Source of the DNA: an uncultured Bacteroidales bacterium
GTDB taxonomy: Bacteria; Bacteroidota; Bacteroidia; Bacteroidales; F082
NCBI GenBank assembly: GCA_937906455.1
Contig: CALCYT010000046.1
Location: forward strand, 1-64,000
Reading direction: 5' to 3'
DNA length: 64,000 nucleotides
A program made the position numbers and the translations under genes. The notes under the pieces are model-generated. The model was not told the DNA's origin and searched no databases. It was given only the letters and a program-made list of their open reading frames with translations. Shown in pieces: positions 16,485-24,485 of the stretch (its first letter is position 1; each line of letters begins with the position of its first letter).

Positions 16485-17606
16485 ATGAATATGACAAATA
16501 AATTTTTGGCTATATTTGTTGCTTTATTGTATATCTCATTGAATATCAATGCACAAGAGCTTCAACTTCTTGATGCCAAAGATGCGGTTTGCGGTGCCAC
16601 GCGGATGGAAATGTACCTCGATTCACTTGAAAACAAGTCGGTGGGCGTAGTCGCCAACCAGAGCAGCGTCATGGACAACGGCACACATCTCATCGACACT
16701 CTCCTGAGTTATGATGTTAACATCGTTAAGATATTCACGCCTGAGCATGGCTTTCGCGGCACTGCGGAGGCGGGAGCTTTTGTCAATTCCGGCATTGACG
16801 AAAAGACCGGAATCCCTATCGTGTCACTTTACGGCAAGAACAAAAAACCTACTGCGGAACAGTTGCAAGACGTTGATATTCTGTTGTTTGACCTTCAGGA
16901 TGTAGGCTGCCGTTTCTACACTTACATCTCCACCATGACGTATGTGATGGAGGCTGCGGCTGAACAAAATATTCCTGTCATAGTCCTCGACCGTCCGAAT
17001 CCAAACGGATTTTACGTTGACGGTCCTGTGCTTCAGCCGGAGAACAGGTCGTTTGTCGGATTACATTGTGTACCAATAGTTTACGGTCTGACGATAGGTG
17101 AATATGCCACTATGGTCAACGGTGAGAGATGGCTATGCGACAGCATACAATGCGCATTGACCGTTGTGCCGCTCGGCAACTATGAAAGGAATGCCATCTA
17201 CAGGCTGCCGGTCAAGCCGTCGCCGAATCTGCCCAATTGGGAAGCTGTTTACCTCTACCCTTCTTTATGTTTGTTCGAAGGCACTGATGTTGGTGTCGGG
17301 CGTGGCACGAAATCGCCGTTTCAGGTATATATCTTGCCTCATATCAACGACACGGTGAATCTGACAGATTATGCTCATAATTATCGTAAAAACGAGAAAA
17401 AGCTGAATCTATCCTGGATTATAGATGCCAGAAAACGTCTTGCTGAAGATGAAAAATTCTTCAACAATTATTTCATAAAGATAGCCGGTGTGTCCAACCT
17501 GCAACAAAAAATCGATTCCGACATGCCAGAGGATGAGATACGTTCATCGTGGCGGGACGGAATCGATAACTATCTGAAAATCAGAGAGAAATATCTTATT
17601 TATTAG
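16485..17606 (+). CDS. DUF1343 protein, exo-beta-N-acetylmuramidase NamZ-like
   Basis: The 373-residue product starts with a signal peptide (MTNKFLAIFVALLYISLNINA). It then carries the DUF1343 core: VGVVANQSSV, FTPEHGFRG, SLYGKNKKPT, DLQDVGCRFYTYISTM, VLDRPNPNG and FEGTDVGVGRGT. Members of this family include NamZ, which cleaves terminal MurNAc from peptidoglycan fragments, so a periplasmic or surface role in murein recycling is likely. That fits with mpl about 4 kb away. An earlier in-frame start exists, but the ATG at 16485 directly precedes the signal peptide. It overlaps the convergent aminotransferase by 4 bp. Confidence 0.88.
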   Translation: MNMTNKFLAIFVALLYISLNINAQELQLLDAKDAVCGATRMEMYLDSLENKSVGVVANQSSVMDNGTHLIDTLLSYDVNIVKIFTPEHGFRGTAEAGAFVNSGIDEKTGIPIVSLYGKNKKPTAEQLQDVDILLFDLQDVGCRFYTYISTMTYVMEAAAEQNIPVIVLDRPNPNGFYVDGPVLQPENRSFVGLHCVPIVYGLTIGEYATMVNGERWLCDSIQCALTVVPLGNYERNAIYRLPVKPSPNLPNWEAVYLYPSLCLFEGTDVGVGRGTKSPFQVYILPHINDTVNLTDYAHNYRKNEKKLNLSWIIDARKRLAEDEKFFNNYFIKIAGVSNLQQKIDSDMPEDEIRSSWRDGIDNYLKIREKYLIY

Positions 17607-18805
17607 TTTCTTGCCTTGCCAGGGTAAGCGTCTATGGCCTTTCCCAAGATAAACATGGCATCGCGCAGGTCGTCACAGTTGAGGCAGTAGCTGATTCGCA
17701 CCTCATGACGTCCGAGGCCGAGTGTCGAGTAGAATCCGCTTGCCGGGGCGAGCATCACCGTTTTGCCTTCATAGCTGAAGTCGGTGAGCAGCCATTTGCA
17801 GAATCTCTCCGAGTCATCGATAGGCAGATGCGCCACGATATAGAAGGCGCCTTTCGGTGTCGGGCAGAACGCTCCTGGAATTTTGTTGATGCCTTCGACG
17901 CACACATTGCGGCGCGCCTCGTATTCCTTGACGATCCCGTCGAAATATGACTCCGGGGTGTCAAGAGCCGCCTCAGCAGCCACTTGTCCGTATGACGGTG
18001 GCGACAAACGCGCCTGGGCGAACTTCATCGCCGTGCTGATGACTTCCTTGTTTTTAGTGATAAGACGTCCGACACGAATGCCGCATGCGCTGTATCTCTT
18101 TGATTCTGAGTCTATTAAGATAACATTGTCGTCAATGCCTTTCAGATGCATCGCCGAATGGTGATGATTGCCATCGTAGCAGAACTCACGATACACCTCA
18201 TCGGTGATGAGATAAAGGTCGTATTTCATGACGATTTGACGCAGTGTCTCCATCTCCTCTTCTGAATATAAGTAACCCGTCGGGTTGTTGGGGTTGCAGA
18301 TGAGGATGGCCTTGGTATGCGGAGTGATGGCTTTCTCGAAGTCTTCAATCGGAGGCAATGCGAAGTCGTTGTTGATTGAGGAATAGATAGGCTTTACACG
18401 CACTTCGGCTGTCTGGGCAAAACCATTGTAGTTGGCATAGAACGGCTCCGGGATGATGACCTCGTCATCAGGATCCATGATGGTCATAAACACTATCTGC
18501 AAGGCTTCGGAGGCTCCGTTGGTCACAATAATCTCATCAGGAGTGATATCAATACCGAGTTTAGCGTAATATTTGCAGATTTTCTGTCTATACGACAGGT
18601 TACCTGCGGAGTTTGAGTATTTTATGACTTTCTCGTCATATTTTTTCACAGCGTCGAGGGCGTATGTCGTCGTTTCAATATCAGGCTGGCCTATATTGAG
18701 GTGATAAACGTGTATGCCCCTTGATTTTGCTTCGTCGGCGAAAGGCACGAGCTTTCTGATTGGTGAAGCCGGCATGCGCTGACCTTTTTTAGAAATGTTA
18801 GGCAT
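17603..18805 (-). CDS. PLP-dependent class I/II aminotransferase
   Basis: This 400-residue fold-type I aminotransferase shows NIGQPDIET near the start, NPNNPTG (171-177), the cofactor Asp (ITDEVYREF, D202), the Schiff-base lysine K236 (DSESKRYSACGIRVG) and the carboxylate-binding Arg near the end (HEVRISYC). The Ser before Lys and the overall pattern fit aspartate/aromatic aminotransferase-like enzymes; the substrate cannot be fixed from sequence. It lies 13 bp downstream of a DUF1573 gene, so the two are probably co-transcribed. Confidence 0.9.
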   Translation of the reverse strand: MPNISKKGQRMPASPIRKLVPFADEAKSRGIHVYHLNIGQPDIETTTYALDAVKKYDEKVIKYSNSAGNLSYRQKICKYYAKLGIDITPDEIIVTNGASEALQIVFMTIMDPDDEVIIPEPFYANYNGFAQTAEVRVKPIYSSINNDFALPPIEDFEKAITPHTKAILICNPNNPTGYLYSEEEMETLRQIVMKYDLYLITDEVYREFCYDGNHHHSAMHLKGIDDNVILIDSESKRYSACGIRVGRLITKNKEVISTAMKFAQARLSPPSYGQVAAEAALDTPESYFDGIVKEYEARRNVCVEGINKIPGAFCPTPKGAFYIVAHLPIDDSERFCKWLLTDFSYEGKTVMLAPASGFYSTLGLGRHEVRISYCLNCDDLRDAMFILGKAIDAYPGKARN

Positions 18806-18818
18806 AAAGATATAAAAA

Positions 18819-19280
18819 TTAGTTATTTTTCACTGGAGAGCTGATATTCTCTATCTGCAAAGGTGCGGCATCGGTTGGCGCAGGCTCCACAGTACCTTTT
18901 ATATGGAGTTTTATTTCCTTGTTAACCAATGCGTTAGAGAACACCGTCACATATTTGTTGAAACTTCCAGGTCGGTCGGTGTTCTTATACGTCACTTTTA
19001 TGACATTGGATTCGCCCGGCAAAATGGGCTGTTTAGGCCATTCCGGCACCGTGCATCCGCATGACGACTTAGGTTGTGTGAGTATCAAAGGCTCGTTTCC
19101 GGTGTTAACGAAGACGAATTCGTGTGATCCGTTGCCCTTGTACTGAATTTTTCCGAAGTCATGGTTAGTCTCCTTAAAAGTGATTTCCGGACCGTTTTGT
19201 TTTTCTGTCATCTCCTCTTGTGCAAAGGCCATTGTGCACATCAAAAACATTGCGCTGATGAATACTAATAACTTTTTCAT
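18819..19280 (-). CDS. DUF1573 secreted protein, paralogue 1
   Basis: The 153-residue product has a signal peptide (MKKLLVFISAMFLMCTMAFA) and one DUF1573 domain, an immunoglobulin-like fold. Hallmarks are NHDFGKI, VNTGNEPLIL, SSCGCTVPEWPKQPILPGE and the closing HIKGTVEP. The role of the family is not established; many Bacteroidota carry several copies. The ATG at 19280 is preferred over a TTG nine bases earlier. Two other copies lie at 47984 and 61676. Confidence 0.88.
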   Translation of the reverse strand: MKKLLVFISAMFLMCTMAFAQEEMTEKQNGPEITFKETNHDFGKIQYKGNGSHEFVFVNTGNEPLILTQPKSSCGCTVPEWPKQPILPGESNVIKVTYKNTDRPGSFNKYVTVFSNALVNKEIKLHIKGTVEPAPTDAAPLQIENISSPVKNN

Positions 19281-19309
19281 ATCGAACAATTTTTAATTTT
19301 TTGAACCTA

Positions 19310-19317
19310 CAAAAATA
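19310..19317 (-). promoter_or_regulatory. Putative -7 box for the DUF1573-aminotransferase operon
   Basis: TATTTTTG lies about 30 bp upstream of the ATG, with a TTCG about 20 bp further upstream as a weak -33 element. Confidence 0.4.
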
Positions 19318-19373
19318 CAAATATTTCTAATATGTGACGAAAAAAATTATTTTTAAAAAATTTAAAAAAAATG

Positions 19374-19404
19374 TTGTATGTATCAAAAAAGTGTGTACTT
19401 TTGC
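19374..19404 (+). promoter_or_regulatory. Promoter of tRNA-Met
   Basis: TTG (19374-19376), a 19-bp spacer and TACTTTTGC (19396-19404) match the Bacteroidota consensus. The predicted transcript starts a few bases before the tRNA. This is one of the two best-spaced promoters in the window. Confidence 0.7.
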
Positions 19405-19415
19405 ACCCTGAAAAC

Positions 19416-19489
19416 GGCGGGGTAGCTCAGTTGGTTAGAGCGTCGGATTCATAACCCGGAGGTCATGAGTTCAATTCTCATCCCCGCTA
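19416..19489 (+). tRNA. tRNA-Met (CAU anticodon)
   Basis: A full cloverleaf can be drawn. The 7-bp acceptor stem (GGCGGGG with CCCCGCT, first pair G-U) is followed by D-arm GCTC/GAGC and anticodon loop TTCATAA (CAT at 19450-19452). The T-arm is ATGAG/CTCAT with loop TTCAATT. The discriminator A at 19489 is followed by CTA, so CCA is not encoded. The anticodon stem lacks the three G-C pairs of initiator tRNA, which favours elongator Met. A tRNA-Ile with modified CAU cannot be fully excluded. Confidence 0.93.
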
Positions 19490-19497
19490 CTAAAAAA

Positions 19498-19529
19498 GGG
19501 CATCAACTTTGATGTCCTTTTCTGTTTTT
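19498..19529. terminator. Bidirectional terminator between tRNA-Met and transketolase
   Basis: GGGCATCAA and TTGATGTCC form a 9-bp stem (one G-U) with a 2-nt loop. It is followed by TTTTCTGTTTTT on the plus strand and by TTTTTT on the minus strand, so it can end both the tRNA transcript and the convergent transketolase operon. Confidence 0.75.
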
Positions 19530-19541
19530 AGTCGTGAGTTT

Positions 19542-20501
19542 TTAGACTTTAGTCTTTCTTGCCACCACCTTCTTCGCCGCCTCCACAATATCGACAGTGT
19601 CGAGATGATAATGTTTCAGCAACTCGTCGGGTGTGCCACTCTGTCCGAAGACATCGTCAACGGCCACCATTTCCAATGGTTTGGGGTTGTTCAACGCCAA
19701 CACCTGTGCTATGCTGTCGCCGAGACCTCCGTTGCGCATGTGCTCCTCAGCCGTCACCACACAGCCTGTCTTGGCCACCGATTTCAGCACAGACTCAACA
19801 TCCAACGGCTTGATTGTGTGTATGTTGACAAGCTCGGCGTTGATTCCCATCTCTTTCAGAATCGGGAGTGCCTCTATTGCCTTCCACACGAGATGACCGC
19901 ATGCGAATATCGACACGTCGGTGCCTTCCTGAATCATCTGTGCCTTGCCTATCACGAAAGGCTCGTCAGCCGGGGTGAAGTTAGCCACCTTCGGACGGCC
20001 GAAACGCAGATAAACAGGTCCGTCGTGCTCCGCTGCCGCTATAGTTGCAGCCTTTGTCTGGTTGTAGTCGCAAGGCACTATTACTGTCATATTGGGAAGC
20101 ATCTTCATCATGCCAATGTCTTCGAGAGTCTGATGTGTGGCTCCGTCTTCGCCGAGTGTCACGCCGGCATGCGAGGCGCATATCTTCACGTTTTTGTTGG
20201 AATATGCCACCACCATGCGTATCTGGTCGTAGATACGTGCTGATGAGAAGTTGGCGAAGGTGCCTGTGAACGGGATGAAGCCTCCGTTGGCGAGTCCCGC
20301 TGCTATTCCGACCATGTTAGCTTCAGCGATGCCCACCTGGAAGAATCTTTGTGGGAATTCCTTCGCGAAATCGCCCATCTTAAGGGATCCTGTAAGGTCA
20401 GCGGTGAGACCGACGACTTTAGGGTTACGTTTGCCGGCTTCGAGCAGACCGTCGCCGAAGCCGCTTCTTGTATCTTTGTAGTTTTGAACTTCTATTGTCA
20501 T
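19542..20501 (-). CDS. Transketolase, C-terminal subunit
   Basis: This 319-residue chain covers the pyrimidine-binding and C-terminal domains of transketolase: VVGLTADLTGS, FFQVGIAEANMVGIAAGLA, HAGVTLGEDGATHQT and VTAEEHMRNGGLGD. It needs the separate N-terminal subunit encoded just upstream for the thiamine diphosphate site. The pair acts in the non-oxidative pentose phosphate pathway. The ATG at 20501 lies 2 bp after the stop of the N-terminal subunit. The split form is common in Bacteroidota and archaea and is not a frameshift. Its stop codon lies inside a TTAGACT-type repeat. Confidence 0.92.
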   Translation of the reverse strand: MTIEVQNYKDTRSGFGDGLLEAGKRNPKVVGLTADLTGSLKMGDFAKEFPQRFFQVGIAEANMVGIAAGLANGGFIPFTGTFANFSSARIYDQIRMVVAYSNKNVKICASHAGVTLGEDGATHQTLEDIGMMKMLPNMTVIVPCDYNQTKAATIAAAEHDGPVYLRFGRPKVANFTPADEPFVIGKAQMIQEGTDVSIFACGHLVWKAIEALPILKEMGINAELVNIHTIKPLDVESVLKSVAKTGCVVTAEEHMRNGGLGDSIAQVLALNNPKPLEMVAVDDVFGQSGTPDELLKHYHLDTVDIVEAAKKVVARKTKV

Positions 20502-20503
20502 AA

Positions 20504-21346
20504 TCAATAATCTCCTAATGTTTCTTTAAGTTGTGAAAGAGCGTTTGCTGCCTGTTCGTCGTTAGGAGGCGTGCCGTGCCATTTGTGCGTTCCCATCATG
20601 AAATCGACGCCCATGCCCATCTCGGTGTGAGCGAGGATGATCTGCGAGAAGCCCTGATGTGCGTGCTCACGTGCTTCTTTAATGTTATCAACGATTTCCT
20701 GCATGTCGTTGCCGTCGCATTCATACACTTTCCAGCCGAACGCCTCGTATTTAGCGCGCAGGTTGCCGAGACTCAGCACGTCGTCGGTGCTGCCGTCGAT
20801 TTGTTTTTTGTTGTAATCGACGATAGCTATGATGTTATCGACGTTTTTCGCCGGGGCGTACATCGCGGCTTCCCATATCTGACCTTCTTCCTGTTCGCCG
20901 TCACCCATGAGACAGAACACAAGATGATTGTCGCCGTTGAGCTTTTTGGCTTGTGCCGCTCCTATCGCCACCGACAGTCCCTGGCCGAGCGAGCCACTTG
21001 CCACACGGATGCCGGGAAGTCCCTCGACAGGTGTCGGATGCCCTTGAAGACGCGTGCCCAGACGACGGAATGTGGCGAGCTCGGATACCGGAAAGTAACC
21101 GCGGCGAGCCAGAATGCTGTATAACATCGGACTGATGTGCCCGTTGGAAAGGAAGAACATGTCCTCACCTGCCCCATCCATGGTGAAATGCTCCGGGTCG
21201 AGCTGCATCTGGTCGAAATACAAGGCCGTCACGATGTCGGTGGCACCAAGCGAGCCGCCAGGATGCCCCGACTGACAACCATGAACCATACGGATGATAT
21301 CACGCCTAACTTGCGACGCAACATCTTTTAATTCATTGATAGTCAT
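20504..21346 (-). CDS. Transketolase, N-terminal subunit
   Basis: This 280-residue chain is the thiamine-diphosphate-binding half of transketolase. It has GHPGGSLGATDI near residue 28, SGSLGQGLSVAIGAA (118-131), and the cofactor motif GDGEQEEGQIWEAA (148-161) closing at VDYNKKQ. It transfers two-carbon units between sugar phosphates together with the downstream subunit, to which it is joined in an operon (2-bp gap between stop and ATG). The starting MTINELKDVASQVRRDIIRM is well placed. Confidence 0.93.
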   Translation of the reverse strand: MTINELKDVASQVRRDIIRMVHGCQSGHPGGSLGATDIVTALYFDQMQLDPEHFTMDGAGEDMFFLSNGHISPMLYSILARRGYFPVSELATFRRLGTRLQGHPTPVEGLPGIRVASGSLGQGLSVAIGAAQAKKLNGDNHLVFCLMGDGEQEEGQIWEAAMYAPAKNVDNIIAIVDYNKKQIDGSTDDVLSLGNLRAKYEAFGWKVYECDGNDMQEIVDNIKEAREHAHQGFSQIILAHTEMGMGVDFMMGTHKWHGTPPNDEQAANALSQLKETLGDY

Positions 21347-21425
21347 AGTTTTATCAAAAAATAGTTTTAATTAGTTTTCTTTTGCAAATTTAAATGTTTT
21401 TACTTTGATAAACAAATTTTTTTAT

Positions 21426-21433
21426 TATTTTTG
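21426..21433 (+). promoter_or_regulatory. Putative -7 box for the RluA-family gene
   Basis: TATTTTTG overlaps an in-frame GTG at 21433, so that GTG cannot be the start. The ATG at 21451 is about 18 bp downstream. Confidence 0.45.
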
Positions 21434-21450
21434 TGAAAATTAATTTGTAT

Positions 21451-22353
21451 ATGCCAATAAAAAAGGGAAACGATAATAAGGAATTGATTTTCAAGGTGTT
21501 GGAGGGTGACGAGCTTTTGCCTTTCATCATGCGGAAAATGGATGGCATCAGCCGCACCAAAGCGAAAAACATGCTCTCAAGAGGCTCGGTGGCTGTTGAC
21601 AACAAAAACGTCACCCGACATAATTACCGGCTCGTCCCCGGCATGGTGGTGAGAATAGCAAAGAACCACAAGCTTAATTCCTTCGACAACAAATGGGTCA
21701 AGATTGTGTATGAAGACCAATATATTTTTGTTGTGGATAAGAAAGCCGGCATAATCTGTCATTCTCCGAATCCTGCCGATGAGACGTTACAAAGCATTCT
21801 GAATCAATATCTTGAGAGAAATCATCAGAGATGCCACGCCCATACGGTGCATCGTTTGGACAGAGACACCTCCGGACTTATGCTTTTCGCCAAAGACAAG
21901 AAGACAGCCTTGAAATTTGAGGAAAACTGGAAGGAGACGGTGTATGACCGTCGTTATGTGGCGTTGGTGCATGGCGAGATGCGCAAGACGGAAGGCACCA
22001 TCAGCTCGTGGCTTAAAGATAATGCGCAGTTTGTGACATATTCGAGCAAATTCGACAATGGTGGCAAGTATGCGGTGACACACTATAAATTAATAAAGGT
22101 GTCGGACGGGTATTCATTAGTTGAGCTGCGACTCGACACCGGACGCAAGAACCAAATTCGTGTGCATCTCGCCGACATAGGCTTCCCTGTTGTGGGCGAC
22201 CGAAAATACGGCGACGGCGACGATAAGATACGACGGCTGGGACTTCATGCCTATAAACTTTGCTTCAAACATCCGGTGACCGGCGAGGATTTGAGGTTTG
22301 AGACGGAGATTCCGAGGGCATTCGAACTTCATGATAGAGCTAAAAATAAATAA
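21451..22353 (+). CDS. RluA-family RNA pseudouridine synthase
   Basis: The 300-residue protein has an N-terminal S4-like RNA-binding domain (about 25-72; RTKAKNMLSRGSVAVD) and the RluA catalytic domain. The signature is HRLDRDTSGLMLFAK with catalytic D137, and a later RKNQIRVHLADIGFPVVGD element is also present. It converts uridine to pseudouridine in rRNA or tRNA; whether the target is that of RluC, RluD or another enzyme cannot be told. The ATG at 21451 is used because the promoter covers the earlier GTG. Confidence 0.9.
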   Translation: MPIKKGNDNKELIFKVLEGDELLPFIMRKMDGISRTKAKNMLSRGSVAVDNKNVTRHNYRLVPGMVVRIAKNHKLNSFDNKWVKIVYEDQYIFVVDKKAGIICHSPNPADETLQSILNQYLERNHQRCHAHTVHRLDRDTSGLMLFAKDKKTALKFEENWKETVYDRRYVALVHGEMRKTEGTISSWLKDNAQFVTYSSKFDNGGKYAVTHYKLIKVSDGYSLVELRLDTGRKNQIRVHLADIGFPVVGDRKYGDGDDKIRRLGLHAYKLCFKHPVTGEDLRFETEIPRAFELHDRAKNK

Positions 22354-22391
22354 AATAACGAGTCACCTGCTTTTTGAAAAAGAATTTTGCT

Positions 22392-22400
22392 TATATTTGC
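22392..22400 (+). promoter_or_regulatory. Putative -7 box for the NfeD-SPFH operon
   Basis: TATATTTGC matches TAnnTTTGC and lies 28 bp before the NfeD-like ATG. Confidence 0.5.
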
Positions 22401-22428
22401 AGATTGATAATCTCTAAAAAATAAAAGT

Positions 22429-22866
22429 ATGACTACTTGGCAGATTTGGCTGTTGGTTGCAGCAGTGTTTGTGATTATTGAGATATTCACCAGCGGGTTC
22501 GCTGTGGCTTGTTTCTCAGTGGGTTGCGTGTTCAGCGCGATATTGGCGGCATGTGATTTGTCGGTGACATGGCAGGTCGTGGCTTTCGCAATAGGAACGT
22601 TTCTGGCGTTCATTTTCATCAGGCCGTTTGTCATGAAAATCATAGACAAAAAGACCAACGACAACAATATCAAGACCAACATGGACAACATCATAGGGAA
22701 AACGGCGGTGGTGACCGAGCGCATCGAAGAAGGTGGCTACGGCCGCGTGAAAATCGACGGCGACGACTGGAAGGCTCGCACCGACGACGGGACGATGGTG
22801 GATGTTGGCGAAAGAGTGCAGATCTTATCTTACGAAAGTATAGTATTAACAGTTAAAAAACTATAA
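22429..22866 (+). CDS. NfeD-like membrane protein
   Basis: The 145-residue protein has two or three N-terminal membrane spans (IWLLVAAVFVIIEIFTSGF, then spans to about residue 70). A C-terminal OB-fold domain of the NfeD type follows (IIGKTAVVTERIEEGGYGRV). NfeD proteins are partners of SPFH/stomatin-like proteins and are thought to act in membrane organisation. Here the SPFH gene starts 2 bp after the stop, the classic pair in one operon. Confidence 0.9.
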   Translation: MTTWQIWLLVAAVFVIIEIFTSGFAVACFSVGCVFSAILAACDLSVTWQVVAFAIGTFLAFIFIRPFVMKIIDKKTNDNNIKTNMDNIIGKTAVVTERIEEGGYGRVKIDGDDWKARTDDGTMVDVGERVQILSYESIVLTVKKL

Positions 22867-22868
22867 TT

Positions 22869-23837
22869 ATGATTTACGTAGTAATTGTTATCGCAGCGAT
22901 AGTTGTCATTTTCGCTTTGGCAGGACTGAAGGTGGTCCCGCAGTCGGAGACATTGGTGATTGAACGTCTTGGCAAGTTCCACAAGGTGCTTCCTGCAGGC
23001 TTGAATATCATCTGGCCTATCATCGACCGCCCTAAAATCATCGTGACACGGAAAGTGGTGGAAGGCTATCAGGGACGCCAGATCGTGAAGATGAGCGAGA
23101 CCACGCGCATCGACCTCCGCGAACAGGTGTACGACTTCCCGAAACAGAATGTCATCACAAAAGATAATGTGACGACAGAAATCAACGCTTTGCTTTATTT
23201 CCAGATCGTTGACCCGATAAAGTCAGTTTATGAGATTGAGAATCTTCCCAACGCCATTGAAAAGCTGACACAGACGACGCTTCGTAACGTCATCGGAGAG
23301 CTTGAGCTTGATGAGACTTTGACCTCGCGCGACACCATCAACGCCAAGCTGCGCGCCGTGTTGGATGACGCCACCAACAAATGGGGTGTCAAGGTGAATC
23401 GTGTTGAGCTTCAAGACATTACGCCTCCTGAGACCGTCCGTCAGGCGATGGAGAAACAGATGCAGGCAGAACGAAACCGCCGTGCCGAGATTTTGAAAGC
23501 GGAAGGCGAGAAAGCATCGGCGATCCTGAACTCCGAGGGTGAGAAGACATCGCAAATCAACAAGGCGGAAGCCGTGAAACAGTCCACGTTGCTTGAGGCA
23601 GAAGGTGTCGCGAAAGCCAAGATTATGCAGGCAGAAGCCGAGGCTCGCGCCATCCAGCTCGTGTCAGAGGCGATACAAGCAACGAAGACTGACCCCGCAT
23701 CGTATCTTTTGGCGACAAAATACATCGAGACGTTGAAAGAGATGACAAGCGGCAAGGACAACAAGACGGTATATATCCCTTACGAAGCCACGAATCTGCT
23801 TGGCAGCATCGGAGGAATAAAGGAGATTTTTAAGTAG
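22869..23837 (+). CDS. SPFH/stomatin-like membrane protein (QmcA/paraslipin type)
   Basis: The 322-residue protein has one N-terminal membrane span (about 2-22), then the SPFH/band 7 domain: VVPQSETLVIERLGKF, VYDFPKQNVITKDNV, RNVIGELELDETL and VELQDITPP. A long Glu/Lys/Ala coiled coil follows (ILKAEGEKASAILNSEGEK). This is the paraslipin pattern. These proteins form large membrane-bound ring assemblies. It is co-transcribed with the NfeD-like gene. It ends with TAG, showing that TAG is a normal stop in this genome. Confidence 0.92.
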   Translation: MIYVVIVIAAIVVIFALAGLKVVPQSETLVIERLGKFHKVLPAGLNIIWPIIDRPKIIVTRKVVEGYQGRQIVKMSETTRIDLREQVYDFPKQNVITKDNVTTEINALLYFQIVDPIKSVYEIENLPNAIEKLTQTTLRNVIGELELDETLTSRDTINAKLRAVLDDATNKWGVKVNRVELQDITPPETVRQAMEKQMQAERNRRAEILKAEGEKASAILNSEGEKTSQINKAEAVKQSTLLEAEGVAKAKIMQAEAEARAIQLVSEAIQATKTDPASYLLATKYIETLKEMTSGKDNKTVYIPYEATNLLGSIGGIKEIFK

Positions 23838-23842
23838 TTTGA

Positions 23843-23876
23843 TGTCATCATCACGTGCGTAACACGTTGAATGACA
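23843..23876 (+). other. Hairpin after the SPFH gene
   Basis: TGTCAT/ATGACA and ACGTG/CACGT nest into one hairpin without a clear T-run. It covers an upstream in-frame ATG of the deacylase gene. It may be a weak terminator or an operator. Confidence 0.3.
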
Positions 23877-23891
23877 TTACATAACAATGCC

Positions 23892-24407
23892 ATGACAGAG
23901 ATAAGCCACGAGTTGTCAGAGAGACAGAGGAAAGTCGTTGACAAGCTGAATGAGATAGGGATTCCGTTTAGGATGATATTTCATCCGGCACTCCCCACCA
24001 TCGAAGACGCTCTGAATTACTGGGGTGAGTTTGAGTGGACGCATTGCAAGAACCTCTTTTTCAGGAATCACAAGGGAAACCGCCATTATCTGGTGATTTT
24101 CGATTGCATGCAGCAGTTGGCCATTCACGACTTGGAACACCGGCTCAAGCAAGGCAAGCTCAGCTTCGCGTCGGAGGCAAGGATGGACAAATATCTCGGG
24201 TTGAAACCCGGAAGCGTCTCCCCTTTCGGCATTATCAACGACGCGGAGCACCATGTTTATCTGTATCTCGACAAAAATCTTCTTGAGCGCGAGTACATCA
24301 GTTTCCATCCCAATGACAACACGGGGACATGCGTCATAAAAACGACGGATTTGGTGAGGTTTTTAGATGCCATGGGAAACGGATATGAGTTTATCGAGCT
24401 TTATTAG
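23892..24407 (+). CDS. YbaK/ProX-type prolyl-tRNA-deacylase domain protein
   Basis: The product of about 171 residues matches the YbaK/ProX editing-domain family: EIGIPFRMIFHPALPTIEDA, HCKNLFFRNHKGNRHYLVI, HDLEHRLKQGKLSFAS, GLKPGSVSPFGIINDAEH and SFHPNDNTGT. Members hydrolyse mischarged aminoacyl-tRNA, for example Ala-tRNA(Pro), in trans. An earlier ATG at 23871 lies in a hairpin, so the ATG at 23892 (MTEISHELSERQ) is preferred; both are possible. It stands alone, with a promoter for the next gene following. Confidence 0.88.
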   Translation: MTEISHELSERQRKVVDKLNEIGIPFRMIFHPALPTIEDALNYWGEFEWTHCKNLFFRNHKGNRHYLVIFDCMQQLAIHDLEHRLKQGKLSFASEARMDKYLGLKPGSVSPFGIINDAEHHVYLYLDKNLLEREYISFHPNDNTGTCVIKTTDLVRFLDAMGNGYEFIELY

Positions 24408-24454
24408 TTGAATTATTTCTGATGTGAAGAGATAGTTCGTTTTCAAAAAAATTG

Positions 24455-24463
24455 TATCTTTGC
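24455..24463 (+). promoter_or_regulatory. Putative -7 box for arginine deiminase
   Basis: TATCTTTGC lies 23 bp upstream of the ATG at 24486, showing that this gene is transcribed separately from the deacylase. Confidence 0.5.
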
Positions 24464-24485
24464 AGTCAAATTAAAAGATTATTAT

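Noticed and set aside
20501..20504. Frameshifted transketolase
   Set aside because: The two halves are complete subunits with a stop and a fresh ATG between them, the normal split form in this phylum.
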